Made by a program: the position numbers and the translations under genes. The notes beneath the pieces were generated by a model. The model did no database searches and was not told the DNA's origin. It saw nothing but the letters and a program-made list of their open reading frames with translations. Shown here one piece after another: positions 47,001 through 57,985 of a stretch of 64,000 bases of DNA. The stretch is from Coffea arabica (taxonomy: Eukaryota; Streptophyta; Magnoliopsida; Gentianales; Rubiaceae): positions 2,542,001 to 2,606,000 of the forward strand of contig NC_092310.1 in NCBI RefSeq assembly GCF_036785885.1, read 5' to 3'. Position 1 is the first letter of the stretch. Each line of letters opens with the position of its first letter.

Positions 47001-48343
47001 ACCATAATCAAGTAACTAAGTGCATGCATGAGCTTAATCTTGCCATATAATCTCCAAAAGATAAGAATCCAAGGGTTGATCATTACCTACTCCTTTGGTT
47101 TGCAAGGTCAGAATTTTCGGCCCTCTTGAAGCTCCAAGAAACCGTGAAAGCTCCCCTCCTCCTTAGCTAGATATAATCTCCAAGAGGTTTGCTAAGTGGT
47201 CTCCAAGTTTGGTGTGATTTGGAGGTGATTTGGGGTGGTTTTTGGGGAAGATTAGTGTGCAGAATTTTTTTTGAACAAGGAGTTAGAGAGAGAGGGTGTC
47301 TTGGCCGGCCATGAGGAGAGAGAAGAGAGAGTGTGTTTGATCCAAGTTAGCTTCCAAGAGAAGGTGCAATGTGTGGTGCAAAATCACCCAAAAGTCAACT
47401 CTCATTAGGGGCCGTTTGGTACGATTACGGCTCGATTTTTCGCGCGTTTGGTTCACTAGTGCACTAAACCTCCAAGGCATATCTACTCATGTAAATATTA
47501 TTCACTCTTAATTGTCCAGGAATAAGGGTCTAAAGTCCCTCAAATGAAGCCGCGCGTGTGAAAACGCGTATCGTCAAATTTAACGCTATAACGCGAAACA
47601 TTCGAAAAATTCTTATAACGATTGCACTACTAACTATCACTTGAATATTTATTCATAAGATTACCTATTTTAGGACCATAGTACAAGTCTCCAATATTCC
47701 AAGCTTATTGTGCTACTACGCGGATAAAAACTCCAAGTACTATTCACTATTTTTACTAAACGCGCTCTAGGAAATTAATTTTCGAAACGAATCCTTTTAA
47801 AAATATAACGAAGTTATATTACCATGTATTTAGGTCTAATAAGACTAGAAAATATTCCTCGTGGCAAAAATCCAATTAAATCATTTATTAAGCCATAAAT
47901 TAGGTTTAAATAAAATAATAGTTTTTACGAGTCCTCACATGAGTCGAGTATTAACTCCTCAAATCTCCAATAAATTTGTATCCATACGTCTTTTGGAAAA
48001 CTATCCACGCGTGAGTAGTATATGCTCACTTAGAACTTATTCACCTTTAATTCTCGATTAACTTTTCTTAATCTGCTATTGTCCGTTCTTAATTTCCCCA
48101 GGATAATCGTACTCTCGAATATAATATCACCTCGAAACACTCGTGTTCACTATCTCGCACTTAAACAATCCTTCCGAAAATTGAAATTGTTAACGGGACA
48201 TTTTAAAAACACAATGAAGACATTATTCCATACGAATGGATTTAAAATGGTCGTAATAAATTATTTGGGGAAAACAGGTGGATAAATACTTAATGAAACC
48301 ATTAATATTCGAAAAAAAATAAGAAATTTTTCGGGTCTTCACA
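44082..48343 (-). mobile_element. Large solo LTR-like element (4.26 kb) in the RPA exon
   Basis: Begins TGTGACGCCCCCACTTCTCC and ends TTTTTCGGGTCTTCACA, with the perfect 5-bp duplication ATTAT on both sides (44077-44081, 48344-48348). Read on the minus strand it starts TGTGAAGACCCGAAAAATT and ends GGGGGCGTCACA, in the style of long Ty3/gypsy (Del/Tekay) LTRs. No gag-pol is present, so it is a solo LTR or an internally deleted element. It lies 12 bases inside the RPA-like exon. A CATTCATT/CAATACATTT tandem tract lies at 45045-45115. Open frames within (46368-46799 and others) match nothing known. Confidence 0.8.
44278..44295 (-). other. Primer-site-like motif inside the LTR
   Basis: On the minus strand CTGTCACAGT is followed by TGGCATCAGAGCC, one base from the initiator-Met primer site TGGTATCAGAGC, with TGTCACA resembling an LTR end. 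It lies about 200 bases before the true end of the element. Confidence 0.5.
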
Positions 48344-49280
48344 ATTATCCTAAAATAATTCAGACATCACAGATCAGGAAAAACTTGTCATGAAATAAAC
48401 AAATTTAACTCAAATCAGTCATAGATGGATGAATGATGGTACTTAACTCAAATCAGTCACTGATCAAGAGTGAAAACCCAAAATCGATGTTTTAATGTGC
48501 CAACTGCATGCACTGAGAATACCTAACCATGAATTTGATGTTTGAAATCAATATATTAGAGACTATATGTAGTATAGGCATAATAAATAAGAATTGATAA
48601 GGATATAAAGAAATATTAATAAGAATATTAAAAGTAAGTTTATCTTGATATAAGTTGCTTAAAGTACGTAACTTTGGTTAGAAATTAAGAATCCTATAAT
48701 ATTAAGAATTCTTATAAGAAATAAAACCACAATCGTCCAAATAACTTTGGGTAAAAAATGAGACAATCTAGGTCTAGCGCCTCAGAATTTCCTCTAGCAA
48801 ACTTCAGCCATAGGGGCCACAAACTCAAATGACAGCATCCTTTTAGATGTCTCATTTGCTCGTAAATGCATTTCAAATAGGAATTTATATTTGATTGTAC
48901 GGGTTTATAGGAATTTACAAACCCGTGCTCAAATAGGAATTTATATTTGACCGTACGGGTCAAATACATATAGTTAATTGGATTCAATTAACTTTTTCTT
49001 TTCCATAAATTTCGTGCTATGCGCTATGTCTTGATAACGCATTTAATAATAAAATTTATTATTATGTCTTTTTTATTTATATTGCATTACTTTTCAGTTC
49101 CTTTTTTAGGTAGGGAATAAGAATCATATAATATTAAGAATTCTTATAGGAAATAAGAATTGATATACATCCAAACAAAAAAGGAGTAAGGCACGTAGGA
49201 AACCACTTGCTGTCTCATTAAACCACGTAGGAAAAAGAAAACATGAAAGGATAAGGATGAGAATACGACTTTATTATATA
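48344..49280. other. Right flank of the RPA-like pseudogene; AT-rich, no gene
   Basis: Just right of the LTR the minus strand reads TTTTAG then GATAAT, the splice acceptor of the RPA exon. A 37-bp direct repeat with the palindrome AAGAATTCTT occurs at 48689-48725 and 49110-49146. A CAAATAGGAATTTATATTTG repeat occurs at about 48871 and 48931. No coding sequence is recognised. Confidence 0.5.
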
Positions 49281-49609
49281 GGGCAAAAAACCTCAGCGGC
49301 CACTAAACTATTGGTCGGATTATATTTTGACCATCAAACTATTTTTTGTCAATAATTGGCCACTAAACAATCTAATCAGTAAATTCGTGACCATTTGATT
49401 GATAATTGCTCTTAATCTGAGAAATTAACAGTACACGTGGCAAAATACGGGGGTAATTTTATCTAACAACTATGCCACCGTATTCTCCTTTTAATTTCTT
49501 TCCTCAAACAATCACCGAATGGAAAATTATATGGAGGAAAAAATAGGGACTCAATTGGGAGCCCCAAATCTTCAGCCCCAAATCCAAGAAGCCGAAGAAG
49601 AAGACAAGA

Positions 49610-49720
49610 ATGTCGAGGCGCTCTGCTAAACCTAGATGCTTCTGCAAATTAACAGCAACGATGAAGACCTCATGGACAAATTGGAACCCAGCAAGAAGAT
49701 ATGTGGTCTGCCCAGGAGAG
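49610..49720 (+). pseudogene. Captured exon 1 of a GRF-type zinc-finger gene
   Basis: ATG at 49610 opens 37 codons: a short basic N-terminus, then CFCKLTATMKTSWTNWNPARRYVVCP. This fits the zf-GRF pattern CxC..TSWT..NPGRRF..CP, a small zinc-binding domain that contacts single-stranded DNA or RNA in other proteins. It ends at GAG|GTAAGA, a good splice donor. The last zinc ligands would lie in the next exon, which was not captured. The ~100 bases upstream look like leader sequence of the donor gene. Confidence 0.7.
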
Positions 49721-49734
49721 GTAAGATTTTTTCT

Positions 49735-50160
49735 GGAAATGATGCCTTTACCAGAAGAAGAGTGAGCTCTGAAAGCCATCTTGCGGAGAAGCTCCTAGCC
49801 TTCGTCTGGGTTAAGAAATCTCATCCGGTGAATGAATCCTTTGTCGTCGGCTGATAAAGAAGCAATCTTGTCTGCAACTCCGACATCCCGAGTGGTGAGC
49901 AGCACTCTGCTGGCGGTTGGTTCTTGAGACAAAAGTGCAATGCGGAGGCACTCCCAAGCATCGGCAGAGCAGACATCATCCAAAACAATCAAGAATTTCT
50001 TGGACTGCAGGAACCGGTAAAGCTTCTGAGCCAAGTCCAAATCTGAAAATGGGGCCATATCATCCTTGGCTCGGCAGACATGGTGCAGCAGCAAATCTTC
50101 CAAAATTTTTCTGGTGCGGAAGTCCTTCCCCACCATAGCCCAAGCAAAGCAATCAAAATG
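49735..50160 (-). pseudogene. Captured NB-ARC (resistance-gene) fragment
   Basis: From about 50160 leftwards the minus strand reads HFDCFAWAMVGKDFRTRKIL, then KKFLIVLDDVCSADAWECLR (kinase-2 motif), SRVLLTTRDVGVAD (RNBS-B) and HRMRFLNPDEG, followed by an in-frame TAG and ELLRKMAFRAH. This is the middle of an NB-ARC ATPase domain of an NLR immune receptor. The P-loop, GLPL motif, N-terminal domain and LRRs are absent. The stop and the size show that no receptor can be made. It runs against the GRF exon near 49725-49735. Confidence 0.85.
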
Positions 50161-50386
50161 GCGGCCACTTAAAACCTCCCATCTTGCTTTACTGTCTAAT
50201 CCACTAAAAATTACCCGGCACTTTTGCCGCGTGTACTGCTAATTTCACAGATTAAGAGTAATTATCGATTAAATGGTCACGAATTTACTGATTAAGTTGT
50301 TTAGTGGCCAATTGCAGACGAAAAATAATTTAATGGCCAAAATATAATCTGACCAATAGTTTAGTGGCCGCTGAGATTTTTTGTCC

Positions 50387-50432
<46 letters not shown>
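50387..50432. repeat. (TA)n microsatellite
   Basis: Begins in the target duplication of the Pack-MULE and continues for about 20 TA units. Confidence 0.85.
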
Positions 50433-50435
<3 letters not shown>

Positions 50436-50531
50436 ATTACATAATTTAAATCAAATAAAATCAGAATAATAACATAATATTACATAATTCTTTTGTCAGA
50501 CTGCTAAATTTTGATCCTGGCTGGCCCACCT

Positions 50532-50563
50532 ATTACATGCATCATCAGAATGATGCGTGTAAT
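50532..50563. repeat. Hairpin-forming palindrome
   Basis: ATTACATGCATCA and TGATGCGTGTAAT pair over 13 positions with one G-T or mismatch, around a 6-base loop. It could be an internal arm of a transposon; no other role is evident. Confidence 0.5.
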
Positions 50564-50594
50564 GGACCCATATTTTGTCAAGCATTGCAGTCAG

Positions 50595-50811
50595 CCTTGT
50601 TTGGAAGATGAATTTTTTGGGAGTTTGTCTAAAATTTTACTGTAATTTACTGTAAAAGTTTTTAAAATTTTTTTTAAAATATGTAGATTTTTGAATATTT
50701 TGAAGTGTATAGTTTAAAATTTTTGAAAATTTTTTTGAGATTACTGTAGTTAAAGTTTTTAAAAAATTTATAGCAGATAAACTTGATAAAAAACTTGGGT
50801 TCCAAACAAGG
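50595..50811. mobile_element. hAT-like MITE (copy 2 of 2)
   Basis: Ends CCTTGTTTGGAA and TTCCAAACAAGG are perfect 12-bp inverted repeats. The interior matches 13796-14016 closely. Non-coding, 217 bp. Confidence 0.75.
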
Positions 50812-50832
50812 ATATTCCGTTGGAGATGCTCT

Positions 50833-51326
50833 AAATAGTACCGTACTCCCTTTTCCCGAAACGAGCCCTTAAAACTCCCTTCTTCGGCTGGTGGGTTAAA
50901 AACTTCTCTTGATTGGGGAAATAAATGTTGGGGTTTACAGCAGCCAGGCTTTTGGAGCAAGAACATTTCTCATCTTCGAGGAGAAGAGTATGTCACCTTC
51001 GAGTAGAAGAGTATAAGATGGGATTTCATCAGCGGCTTAACCGCAAAATACCCACCTAAAAATGCAGGTTCTTGTTCGTCATTGATGGTTTTAGTCTTCA
51101 GAAAACCAGGTTCTTTGTTGATGTTTCTTCTCATGTTTTCTTTATCTGAGAATGCTTCGTTAGCATCTTTTTACAAGTCTATTGTGCGATTATACATGGA
51201 ATGCCTTCGATGCCCATAGTTGTCTGCCAAAAAGCAGAATCCCTTTTACATTTAGGCTTGTTGATTTCACAGTATCTCGAGACCTGCTGTTTATGTACTG
51301 AAAGATTGAAATAAAGAAAAGTACTG
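50833..51326 (+). promoter_or_regulatory. 5' flank and leader of F-box gene 4
   Basis: Near-identical to 35955-36453 upstream of gene 3. Contains GGTTTACAGCAGCCAGG, the undisturbed form of the site into which a transposon has inserted upstream of gene 5. Confidence 0.55.
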
Positions 51327-53088
51327 ATGGCTGATCCTCCAGAAAAGAAGATGCTTAAAAGGATCCCAGATGGTGATAATATCGACAGGTTGAGTGCACT
51401 TCCGAACTGTGTTCTGCTTCGCATCCTTTCGCGTTTCAGGACAAAAGATGCTGCAGCAACCTCAGTTCTGTGCACTAGATGGAGAGATCTTTTTGTTTCT
51501 CTTCCTGATGTTTATCTAAGTTTCCGTGTGGATGGTGATGCTTCTGACCGTGATAGGATGTTCTCTGATTTTGTAGATTTTGCCAATAGAGTGATTCGAC
51601 AGCGGAATAAGGCTTCAATTGGAAAGATTGAAGTCGATGTGATGCATTTTGTTAAAAGTTACCGCCTGGCTTTTGAGTCATTGTTGATATCTGCAGCTGC
51701 TGCACTTTCTTCTTGCAATGTCCAACAACTCCATCTTTCAGTTCGAATGGATAAAACAACTGAGCGATTTTCTATACCTATTCCACCTGGAATTTTTTCA
51801 TCTAAAACTCTGGTTTCTTTATCAGTGACCTTTGAGGTGGATTGGAATGTCCCTGATTTTGTTTGGTTGCCAAACCTCAAGAATCTTTACTTATTTGAAT
51901 TCAGATTGGTAGATGAAGATTCTATTCAGAGGCTTCTTCAAGGTTGCCCTTTGCTTGAACAACTGATGTTATTTGTGCAACCTTTCAGCTATGAGAGTGA
52001 GAGTGAAGAAAGGATTGAAGTTGAAGTTCTTCATATCTCGAGTCCCTCATTGAAGAGCCTGCTGCTCTGTTGGAATGCAAAAGTTGAATTAGAGTTCACT
52101 GTTGTTGTGCAGTCAGAAAATCTTGAGTCTTTGTTTTGCTCCCTCCAGGGGCAGCATAAAGTTACCATAGATGCCCCAAATCTGAAGTCCCTGACTGTTG
52201 AGGGTCATGTGCTTGAAGTACACATAAATCAAAGTCTAGTATCTATTGACAAGGCAGTAGTACAAGCCGAATTTCTGCATAATGTGACAAATCACAGTGA
52301 CTTATTTTTACGTAGTCAGCGTGCTTTTAAGTTTCTTAGTGGGTTGGTAAATGTGAAATCACTGAATATGTCAGAGAACATTCTGAAGGTATGTTTTTCT
52401 TTTCTGTCTTCTTTAATTTCGATTGACTTCTGAGCTTCTTCTTCAAATTTTAATAGAAGAACTGGAACTTTGTTCTTACATAATTCTTCTTCTTATATGC
52501 ATGAAGGCTCTCTATTTCTCTCAACCAGCATTGCCAACTTTCAGAAACTTGATCAAGCTGGAGCTTATACCTGTCTATTGCTATTCTTTTCCTCGTAGCT
52601 GCATCTTACAGGTGTTATCAAACTTATTTGAAAGTTCCCCTAAACTTGAAGTGCTTATCTTCAGTGAGGTAAGTTGTGTTGGACACTTTAATTTCAGAGT
52701 TAATTGCTTTGTATTTTGCAGTCCCTTATATACTTAATATGAACAGGTGTTCAAGAACTACTTTGGCGAAGACGAGGAATTTGGTTCTGTTTTTCTGCAG
52801 GCGCTTCCACTAACTTTTATTGAACATCTTAAGGTAATTGAAATGACTAATTTTAGAGGGGAAGAACATGAATTCAAGCTGATAGAGTATTTTTTGAAGA
52901 ACGGAAAATCATTGAAGAAGATGGCTCTCGAAAGAGAGGCTAGAGAGGATTGGAAGTGTGTACCAGAAGATTGTGAGAGGATATTGGCATTCAAGAAGTG
53001 CTCAGATGATTGTCAGATTGTATTAAAAAAGAAATGGGATCATATAACGTGCCCAAAATTCCGACAGTTGCTGAAACTATCTCCTTAG
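51327..53088 (+). CDS. F-box/LRR/FBD protein, gene 4
   Basis: Exons 51327-52388, 52507-52668 and 52747-53088, all phase 0, giving 521 residues. The F-box at residues 19-58 starts DRLSALPNCVLLRILSRFRT; one serine usual in the family (VLSTRW) is cysteine here (VLCTRW). LRR-type segments LPNLKNLYLFEF and LLQGCPLLEQLML follow, then the FBD domain (LKVIEMTNFRGEEHEFKLIE, YFLKNGKSLKKMALE, RILAFKKCSDDCQIVL). It ends in KWDHITCPKFRQLLKLSP. Likely an SCF adaptor, target unknown. It is closest to gene 3 in exon 1 and to gene 5 in exons 2-3, so gene conversion or exchange is plausible. Confidence 0.9.
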
Positions 53089-54330
53089 CGTATTCTTTGG
53101 TGGCAAACTGATAAATATATAATTCAACTGTAGAATAAGAAATTTTGGTTTCATGGATATAACATCTTTGAGCCAAATATTCTGTGTAATTGGATTCTAG
53201 TCGAAAATTTAGTATTAATGCGCTGGGAAAGGGTAACAGCTGAGTAGATTTGCAGTCTTTATGAGAACCTTCAGCTTAAAAGTTTTTCTGAATCAGTCAA
53301 TTACTCCTTTTTTTTAATTTGATTTTGATGACCCCTGCTGTAGAAATGTCAGCAAGTTTTCAAGAGAATGCCGGTTTCTCTCAGGTTCTTCTCGGGGAAG
53401 ACCTGATTAATTAACCAACAATTGCTTGACTAGATCTGAATATGGCTAAACAGGCGATTGAGATCCGTTATGACTACAATTTCTTTTGGTTGGAGTGATT
53501 AGTTCGTTGTTAAATTCATTAACTAGAAGTTTTGTTTAATGGGATATGATGGTTGGGGATAAATTGGAGAATGGAAATATGGTGAAAGATATTATATTGC
53601 ACTTGGGAAATGGACAATGATTTGGACATATAGGTTTATGTACCTACACTTTGAGATTTTTCAGTTGACAAGCATGCATTTCTTCCTTTTACTTTGCCTT
53701 CCTCAATTTGAAGCTTCTCTTTCGAGTTACATGAGTATAGGACTTCATAATTGTAAGCACTCAATTGTTTGTCTTCTTCTCCGCTGTATGAAGGTACCTC
53801 ATTACTCTCAAGTTACTGACTTTCAAAAATATTGACCATTCTGTCCCTTGGAACTCATTATCATCTTTATGTCCAAAAATATTGACCATTCTGTTCCTTG
53901 GAACTCATTATTATCTTTATGTACATGCCTATTTGTGGAAGACATCCCCAAGCTTACTTCATGCGACTCCTAATCTTGAACTGCATATCTTTCATCTAGT
54001 AACTCATGATTATCTGTTTGGTTGTAGAATTAATTTCAGATTCTTTTGCACTAACTAATTTTTGTAATCATTTATGTGATTGGGAACAACCTCAGAGGGA
54101 TGGAGGAGTTTGAGTTTGTTCTGCCAGAGGCCATTTAAGTAGGCTTCTTTAAACATCATAGGAAGACAGATATCATGATCTTTATAAAGGATGAATAGGA
54201 ACTTAGGTTAGTTGATTTTGTTGGAAAAATTGAAAATATTTGATCAAAGAAGACTTTTGGTGGAGATATAGAGCTTTTCTAAGTATTCATTAGAAATGTT
54301 TCCATGGGATTTTTTCATTCAACAAAAGCT
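53089..54330 (+). pseudogene. 3' flank of gene 4 with F-box exon 2-3 relics
   Basis: From about 53786 the DNA holds a worn exon 2 (MKVPHYSQVTDFQ; then at 53940 LLHATPNLELHIF) and at 54073-54200 an FBD-like stretch (RGMEEFEFVLPEA). It represents an older tandem copy. A tract TTGACCATTCTGTYCCTTGG is duplicated at 53832 and 53887. The same relic follows gene 5 (62110-62520), and a piece of it is fused into gene 3. Confidence 0.6.
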
Positions 54331-56435
54331 CTGAGACTTGTGAAATTGTGTCTGATAGGAAGAAAGAATGGGATTAAGCAGCATTTGGCGTATTGTGAAT
54401 ATGATGGGCTTTTTCTTTTTCTTCATTGGGTGGGGGAGGGGGTGGTTCTTGTTCTTTTGCAACTGGTATGACTTTTCTGGTGGTATGCGCTTACTTGTTA
54501 ACATCCTGTGAGGTTTATGCTGCTTGATATTCTGCCTTACGACCCATTTTATTTGGGTTTTGTTTGTGAAGACCAGATTAATCGTCAGCTATACATTTAT
54601 GAAGTTCTACCTGAATTCATATGTGTTGCTATTGTCAATTTTTTTTGAAGTAGTTCTTAAAGCAATACATCTGTTAATGGCAGAACTAGGTACTGATGTT
54701 GTGCATTTTCGAAATGTAAATGTATATGATGTTGTGTGTGTGTATAGGACAGAATGAAAGAATTTAAGAAAAGCACCCAATATCAGTTTTCTCAGTCTAA
54801 GAGTGGCTATACCTATCATGGTTTTTTAGCACTTCACAGCTGCAGATTTCTATTACTTGACATTGTTCATCTTTTCAGTCATACATGAGTTGACTCCTGA
54901 CGTAAAATCTCAGATTTTCTGGTTTATACATGTGCATGGATGTGACATTAGGAGTAAATTATCTGGTTGAAAGGTAGCATTAAGCCTCCTGGGAAAAGAA
55001 TAGCTTTGAAAATTTTGTGTCAGCTCCAAAAGTAAGGAGGTTTTTGGATATTACTCTTATATTTCTAATCTTGTAGAACTCTAATCTTATGCTTTTAGTA
55101 ACTTGTATTCTTTTGTCAGAATATTTAAAAAAAACTATTCAAAAAGTTTAAGACTAATTCCAGAGCTGCAACAAGCTGCTTTGACAAGTTACAGAAATCA
55201 CAAGATATGGTAGGAAACAACGTAATCTACACAACAAATTATTCAACTTGCTGGTTAATTTGGACTCTCCTTGAAGATTTTTCAAGGAATCAGCACACCT
55301 GCAGATGCTAAAAGTACTGATACAGGACTGCATGAAACTGCTGGAGTACTTTCAGGGGGCTTATTTATGTTTTTACCATCTTGAAACATGGTACGATTGT
55401 TGATGTTATATTGTGTAAGTAGGCTTTTAGCATGCCTATTGGAGCTTGCAGTCCTATCTACTTTGGTCTTCCTGTGTTGCCTTGAAAATGCTAGATCTTG
55501 ATAGGATGTAAATTGGTTTAGGATCCAAGAGGCACCTGCTGTCTTGCCTGTATATTAACTGTCATGCTCTGTTTTTATGGAATACTTACCCAATCTGCTT
55601 TTTGCTTTAAATGAATCTTGTTACATGACAATTGTTGATGAAATAATTGCCCAGTGTAAGCTCTGTTACGGATCATTCCTCTCAAGAGCTCGATAGAATT
55701 TTTCCCATCTTAGTGTTAGTGTACAATTTGGTAGCAGCTGTTCAAGAGCCTTGCAGGAACTTTTATTAGATGGGCAGAAGGGTGTATCCCTTTTAGCTGA
55801 ATGACATAACAGATGATCTTCTCTGCCTCTGATTCTCCCTACCTCACCTCTTCTGTTTCTTTCCATGTCAGCAACAATCCAGCCATGCAGCCAGAAGACA
55901 GCTGCAAGTAGGAAGGAAATGACCTTTAGCAAGATAGTGTAGTGTAATTGGAACTCCTCGTTTTGAAGCTGCAAAATTAGTATCCATTGGGTAACATATG
56001 CAAACCTTTTTTTTGCTTTCTTCGGTTACAAAATCAATAACAAAGCTATTCTTTGGTGCTATTTGTCCATTTGTTAAAAGGTCAAATTTTTTCTTTTATT
56101 ATATCATATTACACCAGAAGCAAATCATGAGGCAGAATCTAAGATTAGCTGATAAAATGGCAATTTATCATTCCTATTGGAAACGTGTTCCAAGATTTAG
56201 TATGAATGCTTGGTAACATACTTTAAGGGCGACTTAGTCAATTCATGATTGACCTATGTGAGAGCACGAAATGCTCTAAAAGGTCCTTATTTCAGCACTT
56301 TGCAATCTTCAAGGCAACTGCTAAAAGCAAGTTTGAGTGCCCTGTTTTGACAGATAATCCCCAAGGCACTTGATTAAAACAAGTATTGCTTTTATAAGTT
56401 TCATCTAGCATACGAGTTTCATCTGCTTCAGTTTC
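54331..56435. other. Intergenic DNA duplicated after gene 5
   Basis: Bases 54400-55500 resemble 62600-63700, for example GACCCATTTTATWTTGGG and TTTCTCAGTCTAAGAGTGGC. No gene that I can support. The last ~130 bases are the decayed 3' part of the PR-10 pseudogene. Confidence 0.55.
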
Positions 56436-56938
56436 CTATAAAACCTTGACATCTACAATTGTCTCTGATTCTCCAGCTGCATTAAATCGTAAAACAGTTG
56501 TGTAAGAAGTGAACCCATGATTCAGGTATCCACCTTCGATCACTTGGAACCCAATCTGGTGCAGGGACTCGTTGAATACCGCAACCTTCTCCTCCTGGAA
56601 CCCAAGACTTGATTTTTCTACAAGGCATTGATTGGAAATTGCAGCATCAAGATTGTCAACTGGTAGGCTAATAACAGAAAAGTACCGCCACAACAAAACA
56701 AAAACAATATAGGGGAGAAGATACCTGAGAAAATGTAGAACTGAAATTGGGACTTGTCGGAGCCTAGGTTGATGAGATAAACAGTACCAAGGCCACCATC
56801 TCCTTCAAGAACTTCAACACTGCGCACTATGTTGGAAGCCATTTTTGGAAAGGCAAAGCTCATTTCTTTTGCAAAAGTCCTCCATGGTGCTTCAATTCCG
56901 ACCCCAGCCTTCACTTGGCTCTTTTCTTCCTTCATCAC
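56436..56938 (-). pseudogene. PR-10/Bet v 1-family gene with premature stop
   Basis: Two exons on the minus strand: 56938-56725 (MMKEEKSQVKAGVGIEAPW.. to FYIFS) and 56617-56436 (KSSLGFQEEKVAVFNESLHQ.. to ETIVDVKVL), joined CAG|GTATCT to CTTGTAG in matching phase. About 131 residues precede a TAG. Family members of the phytohormone-binding/norcoclaurine-synthase-like type run to about 155-160. Homology continues past the stop (ETEADETRMLDETYKS), so the stop replaces a codon before the C-terminal helix, which lines the ligand pocket. The glycine-rich segment EGDGGLGTVYLINLG is present. Such proteins bind hydrophobic ligands in the cytosol. Probably inactive, or a recent null allele. Confidence 0.75.
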
Positions 56939-57985
56939 TGGCTCGCTGCTATTGTTTAGTTGAGTACAGTTAAACTATGAACATTAGAATACCTATAAGT
57001 ACAAATTTGTAATAGCTTAAAGGCACCAAATGACCCCTGTGGCATCTTTAGTTGTATGGACAGTTATTGAACCAAGATGCCTAGGCCCTTCTATGCCGTT
57101 ACACCATATTTTTCTAATGCAACAAACAAATAGTGAGACAAAAAACAAAGATTGGCTGCATTCATGACCTCTTAATTTCTACACTTCCATAAAAATCTAT
57201 GAACTTTTCATACAAGTCCAGTTGCATAATCTATGGAATTAGGTTTTCTCTATCCTTTTTTTTTCTCTCCTGTCCTTTCTTTCCCTTTCCTTCAATCCAA
57301 ACAGTGCCCCGTTTCTCAATTTATAGTTAACATGTTTAAAAAAAATCAAATCACTCGAGGGCTACTCAAGCTAGCTCAATAATAGATAGTTTGAGTTTGG
57401 TTTCCTTTGAAAAAAAAAATCAAACTCAAATACAATTTCAAATTTATTAAAACAAACAAGTAAGTTGAGTGTTTTTGCTTGATTTAACTCATTTACATTC
57501 TTAATTCTTGGCTATGTGCACTAAATATTACACTCTATGTACCAGTGTACCCTGAGATTCACTAAATAAATTAATAAAATGTAATCCAAATGTATATTTT
57601 ATACCTAAAGAATTATATATTATGATTATTTGAAACAACATCACGTTAGGTGTGTTTGGATTGAAAAAATTTGAAATAAAATAATTTGGTTGACAAATTT
57701 CAACCACTTTTTTATCTTACAAACATCACATCATAAAAAGTGTTACAGTAATTATCTCAAATAAATCATCCAAATAAACTTTTATTCAAATAAACTAGTA
57801 CTACAGTGTTATAATAGTAATTTTATTTTTCACACGATGGCACATCCAATCACTTCATTATCACTGAATAGTATTCTATTCCCTTCCCCAAAACGAGCCC
57901 TTAAACTCCTCTTTGATAGGGCCCTTGAAACCCCCCCCCCCCCCTTCTTGGCTAGGAAAATCAAAAAGAAACGTTGAGGTTTAGA
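56939..57985. other. Intergenic DNA with a dispersed repeat and a MITE
   Basis: 57340-57560 is a copy of the repeat at 28780-29050. 57652-57780 is a MITE with GTGTTTGGAT/ATCCAAATA ends, related to 10420-10562. From about 57840 the DNA matches the F-box leader (CCAAAACGAGCCCTTAAACTCC) and contains a C run (57931-57942). Confidence 0.55.

Larger units (their letters stand above)
49281..50386. mobile_element. Pack-MULE carrying pieces of two host genes
   Basis: Starts GGGCAAAAAACCTCAGCGGC and ends GCCGCTGAGATTTTTTGTCC. About 172 bp at each end (49281-49453 and 50213-50386) form inverted repeats of roughly 85-90% identity. The 9-mer TATTATATA flanks both sides exactly (49272-49280, 50387-50395). 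The interior has no transposase. It contains a GRF zinc-finger exon in the plus direction and an NB-ARC segment in the minus direction. Confidence 0.9.
41089..50832. mobile_element. Foreign block inserted between F-box units
   Basis: Paralogous DNA reads CCTAGTACGCTAAATAATAC without interruption (35948 on), but here CCTAGTA and CTAAATAGTAC are about 9.7 kb apart. The block's ends resemble inverted repeats: GAACATCCACAATGA on the left (41093) and, reversed from the right, GAGCATCTCCAACGG (50830). It contains the RPA1-like pseudogene, a 4.26-kb LTR, a Pack-MULE and a MITE. It may be one transposon that collected later insertions, or several side by side. The non-coding DNA at 41225-41900 is very AT-rich. 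Confidence 0.45.

Noticed and set aside
50387-50432. TA run as part of the Pack-MULE
   Set aside because: The exact 9-bp TSD places the element end at 50386; the TA run is target-site DNA.
55666-55974. Minus-strand frame of 102 codons with a hydrophobic start and several cysteines, after a TTTTGCAG acceptor-like site
   Set aside because: It begins with TTG, not ATG; no upstream exon or known family could be found. It could be a real last exon, but the support is too thin.
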